Shown in pieces: positions 4,366-6,445 of a DNA stretch of 6,445 nucleotides. Both the position numbers and the translations under genes were made by a program. Each line of letters begins with the position of its first letter. The stretch's first letter is position 1. Location: the NCBI GenBank assembly GCA_041627475.1, contig JBFKQZ010000185.1:1-6445 (forward strand). Direction: 5' to 3'. The DNA comes from JBFGFG01 sp041627475 (lineage in GTDB: Bacteria > Actinomycetota > Nitriliruptoria > Nitriliruptorales > Nitriliruptoraceae). The notes beneath the pieces were generated by a model that saw nothing but the letters and a program-made list of their open reading frames with translations, ran no database searches and was not told where the DNA came from.

Positions 4366-5676
4366 ATGCACGGACCCGCCATGACGACCCTGGTCTACGA
4401 CTGCCCACCCTCGACGTCGCTCGACGAGTACGTCGCCAACGGGGGCGGTCGAGCGCTGGCACGGGCGACCGAGAAGGGCGCCGACGACGTCCTCGGTGAG
4501 CTCGAGGCCGCCAACCTGCGCGGCCGGGGTGGTGCCGCCTTCCCGACGGCCACCAAGTGGCGGTCGGTCGCCGCCCATGCCGCCGAGACCGACTCGGACG
4601 TCCACGTCGTGGTCAACGCTGCCGAGGGCGAGCCGGGCACGGCCAAGGACCGCGCCCTGCTGCGCAACGATCCGTACCGCATCCTCGAGGGGCTGCTGGT
4701 CGCGATGGAGGTGACCGGAGCGACCAACGGCTGGGTCGGCACGAAGGAGCGGTTCGTCGAGGTGGACGCGCTGGTCGCCGCCCGCGACGAGCTGCGTGAC
4801 GCCGGGTGGGCGCACGCCGACGAGGTGCGGATCGCGACCGGGCCGGACGACTACCTCCTCGGTGAGGAGTCGGCCCTGCTCGAGGTGATCGAGGGCAACT
4901 CGCCCCTGCCCCGCATCCTCAAGCCGTACGACCGTGGGGTGTTCGGGGACCAGGACGGCGTCCGCCCGAACCCGACCATCGTCAACAACGTGGAGACCTT
5001 CGCCCACGTGGTCCGCATCCTCGAGTCGGGCGCCGAGGCGTTCCGCAGCCACGGCACCGAGGGGCACCCCGGCACGATCGTGGCGACGGTGACGGGCGAC
5101 GTCGCCGAGCCGTGCATCGTGGAGGTCGGCACCGACACGACCCTTCGGGAACTGCTGCAGATCGCCGGCGCGGACACGGTCAAGATCATCGCGTCCGGCG
5201 TGTCGGTCCCGCTGCTCACCCCGGCCCACCTCGACCTGCCGCTGGACGCCGACGTCCTGCGGACGGCCGACGCCGGCCTCGGCAGCGCCGGCTTCGTGGT
5301 GTACGACGCCCACCGCTCCGCCGTGGCCGTCGCCCGCACACTCGCGGCCTTCCTCGCCCAGGGCTCCTGCGGCCAGTGCGGGTCGTGCTCCATGGGCACG
5401 GCCGCTGCGCTCGAGGTGCTCGACGACCTCGTGGCCGGCACGGCCGCGTCGAATGCCGTCGACGCCCTGATCGCCCGCGCCGAGCGCGCCGACGAGGCCG
5501 CCCGGTGCTTCCTCCCGACCGGCGCCCACTGGGTGCTCCTGTCGGCGGTGCAGCGCTTCCCCGACGACTTCCGCGACGCGATCGAGCACGGCGTCACCGA
5601 CGACCGCCCGTACCCCGTCCCGGTCCTCGACCTCGACGAGGACGGCGTCCCCGTCGTGCGGCCCTACGCGGTCTGA
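4366..5676 (+). CDS. Orphan NuoF-like NADH-binding flavo-iron-sulfur protein
   Basis: A 436-residue homologue of the NADH-dehydrogenase 51-kDa subunit (NuoF/HoxF/Nqo1 family), which passes electrons from NADH through FMN to a 4Fe-4S cluster. Domains in order are the FMN/NADH fold with LRGRGGAAFPTATKW (51-65), NAAEGEPGT (84-92), YLLGEESALLEVIEGN (163-178) and VNNVET (206-211); an SLBB-type region at about 235-290; and the iron-sulfur domain SCGQCGSC with Cys335, Cys338, Cys341 and a distal Cys381. The usual N-A-D-E-x-E-P-G motif has Ala86 in place of Asp, a residue near FMN in complex I. The usual CxxCxPCR reads CxxCxSCS. No nuoE, nuoG or ferredoxin gene adjoins it, so it is probably not complex I but a separate NAD(P)H or ferredoxin oxidoreductase of unknown acceptor. 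The ATG at 4381 (MTTLVYDCP) is an equally plausible start. It is divergent from the H-NOX operon; the family call is firm, the partner unknown. Confidence 0.9.
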   Translation: MHGPAMTTLVYDCPPSTSLDEYVANGGGRALARATEKGADDVLGELEAANLRGRGGAAFPTATKWRSVAAHAAETDSDVHVVVNAAEGEPGTAKDRALLRNDPYRILEGLLVAMEVTGATNGWVGTKERFVEVDALVAARDELRDAGWAHADEVRIATGPDDYLLGEESALLEVIEGNSPLPRILKPYDRGVFGDQDGVRPNPTIVNNVETFAHVVRILESGAEAFRSHGTEGHPGTIVATVTGDVAEPCIVEVGTDTTLRELLQIAGADTVKIIASGVSVPLLTPAHLDLPLDADVLRTADAGLGSAGFVVYDAHRSAVAVARTLAAFLAQGSCGQCGSCSMGTAAALEVLDDLVAGTAASNAVDALIARAERADEAARCFLPTGAHWVLLSAVQRFPDDFRDAIEHGVTDDRPYPVPVLDLDEDGVPVVRPYAV

Positions 5677-5713
5677 GCACCGCCCGGATGTGCGGCCGCC
5701 GCGCGGCAAGACG

Positions 5714-5719
5714 TAGGCT
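5714..5719 (+). promoter_or_regulatory. -10-like element TAGGCT for ilvC
   Basis: TAGGCT lies 36 bases before the GTG at 5756. It predicts initiation near 5726 and a leader of about 30 bases containing the Shine-Dalgarno. The leader is too short for a leucine-type attenuator or T-box. It suggests ilvC is transcribed on its own and not only from an upstream ilvBN promoter. Confidence 0.45.
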
Positions 5720-5745
5720 CCACCGCACCTCCCCTCACCACCGCC

Positions 5746-5750
5746 AGGAG
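5746..5750 (+). promoter_or_regulatory. Shine-Dalgarno AGGAG deciding the GTG start of ilvC
   Basis: AGGAG lies 5 bases before the GTG at 5756 and fixes this non-ATG start. Confidence 0.75.
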
Positions 5751-5755
5751 TGCCC

Positions 5756-6445
5756 GTGCCCGCGATCATCCACTACGAGTCCGACGCCGACCTCTCGATC
5801 ATCCAGGGTCGCAAGGTCGCGGTCCTTGGCTACGGCTCGCAGGGCCACGCCCACGCGCTCAACCTCAAGGAGTCGGGCGTCGACGTCCGCGTCGGCCTGC
5901 GCGAGGGCTCGTCGTCGCGCGCCGAGGCCGAGGCCGCGGGCCTCGAGGTCATGGCGCCGAACGACGCCGCAGCCTGGGGCGACGTCGTCGTCGTGCTGGT
6001 GCCGGACGAGCACCAGCAGGCGCTGTGGGAGGGCGGCGTCGCCGACGCCATCGAGGAGGGCGACGCGCTCGTCTTCGGCCACGGCTTCAACATCCACTTC
6101 GGCTACATCGAGCCCCCGGCAGGCGCCGACGTGTTCCTCTGCGCCCCGAAGTCGCCGGGCCACATGGTCCGCCGCCTCTACGAGAGCGGCCAGGGCACGC
6201 CGGGCCTGATCGCCGTCCAGCAGGACGCGACCGGCAACGCGTGGGACCTCGCCAAGTCGTACGGCGCCGGCATCGGCGTGGCGCGTGCGGGGATGATGGA
6301 GACCACGTTCAAGGAGGAGACCGAGACCGACCTGTTCGGTGAGCAGGCGGTCCTCTGCGGCGGAACGTCGCAGCTGGTCCTCCAGGGCTTCAAGACGCTG
6401 GTGGACGCGGGCTACCAGCCCGAGATCGCGTACTTCGAGTGCCTC
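5756..6445 (+). CDS. ilvC: Ketol-acid reductoisomerase IlvC (N-terminal 230 residues; 3' end beyond window)
   Basis: IlvC is a cytosolic Mg-dependent enzyme of valine, leucine and isoleucine synthesis. It isomerises and reduces 2-acetolactate and 2-aceto-2-hydroxybutyrate with NADPH. The 230 codons present cover the Rossmann domain and the start of the knotted catalytic domain. GYGSQGHAHALNL (25-37) is the dinucleotide site. The loop LREGSSS (48-54), with Arg and serines, fits NADPH use. His109 in GHGFNI is the conserved active-site His. ETDLFGEQAVLCGG (190-203) supplies metal ligands Asp192 and Glu196, and Glu228 in YFECL is a third. The window stops about three residues before the fourth expected ligand. 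PKSPGH replaces the usual PKGPGH, and GVARAGMMETTF is a variant of the common GGxRAGxIETTF. The GTG start follows AGGAG by 5 bases. No ilvB or ilvN lies upstream; a NuoF-like gene does. Confidence 0.97.
   Translation, partial: MPAIIHYESDADLSIIQGRKVAVLGYGSQGHAHALNLKESGVDVRVGLREGSSSRAEAEAAGLEVMAPNDAAAWGDVVVVLVPDEHQQALWEGGVADAIEEGDALVFGHGFNIHFGYIEPPAGADVFLCAPKSPGHMVRRLYESGQGTPGLIAVQQDATGNAWDLAKSYGAGIGVARAGMMETTFKEETETDLFGEQAVLCGGTSQLVLQGFKTLVDAGYQPEIAYFECL

Noticed and set aside
4244..4462. N-terminal extension of H-NOX to an upstream in-frame start
   Set aside because: The extra residues are Arg/Pro/Gly-rich and unlike the family. A strong GGAGG precedes the internal ATG that begins the conserved MKGI.
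4366..5676. Naming this gene as a genuine complex I nuoF
   Set aside because: No other nuo genes adjoin it, and the flavin-site and cluster motifs deviate, so only a NuoF-like label is justified.
5695..5707. GCCGC-CGC-GCGGC hairpin after the NuoF-like gene as a terminator
   Set aside because: It is only a 5-bp stem with a 3-nt loop, has no T tract and overlaps the likely -35 region of ilvC. Such short GC stems are expected by chance here.
4240..5769. Leftward 509-codon open frame opposite the NuoF-like gene
   Set aside because: It spans the divergent promoter and the whole NuoF-like gene, lacks family motifs and would run through the H-NOX start region.

Overview
This window is a very GC-rich, densely coded bacterial chromosome segment. 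GC-ending codons dominate, GTG serves as a start, and protein tracts are rich in Asp, Glu, Arg and Ala. These traits suggest an actinobacterium, perhaps a deep-branching one; that placement is inferred from composition and gene style, not from a marker gene. I see no mobile element, CRISPR array, tRNA or rRNA. Six CDS are well supported, one small membrane protein is likely, and a 9-codon tail at the left edge is only possible.

Left edge (1-303): a possible end of a rightward gene, a GC-rich terminator hairpin (28-45), and a leftward 53-residue single-span membrane protein with its own promoter. Molybdenum cofactor block (304-2474): moaA (leftward, radical-SAM GTP 3',8-cyclase) is divergent from a rightward gene that fuses a MogA/MoaB-type molybdopterin adenylyltransferase domain to an XdhC C-terminal Rossmann domain through a His/Asp-rich linker. 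The two genes share a 59-bp spacer built around a 27-bp imperfect palindrome, each arm of which holds a -10-like hexamer for one gene.

Nitric oxide signalling block (2479-4243, leftward): three translationally coupled genes run H-NOX heme sensor, soluble histidine kinase, single-domain response regulator. The H-NOX has the heme-ligand His102, Pro115 and Y131-x-S-x-R135 at the same positions as the well-studied Thermoanaerobacter protein. It has Leu at 140 in place of the oxygen-stabilising Tyr, which predicts an NO (or CO) sensor that excludes O2. It also keeps a Cys/His set that looks like the zinc/thiol site of proteobacterial H-NOX proteins. The kinase has no membrane span and no input domain, so the separate H-NOX is the likely input. 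The receiver has no output domain.

Right side (4366-6445): divergent from the NO operon is an orphan NuoF-like flavo-iron-sulfur NADH dehydrogenase subunit with no nuoE or nuoG beside it. It is followed by the first 230 codons of ilvC (ketol-acid reductoisomerase), which has its own promoter and Shine-Dalgarno and runs off the window.

The same -10-like hexamer, TA[C/G]G[T/C/G]T, lies at a fitting distance upstream of six gene starts, so most transcription units can be drawn from sequence alone. The items most worth a second look are the actinobacterial-type H-NOX/kinase/receiver operon, the MogA-XdhC fusion with its histidine-rich linker, the palindromic divergent promoter and the orphan NuoF homologue.
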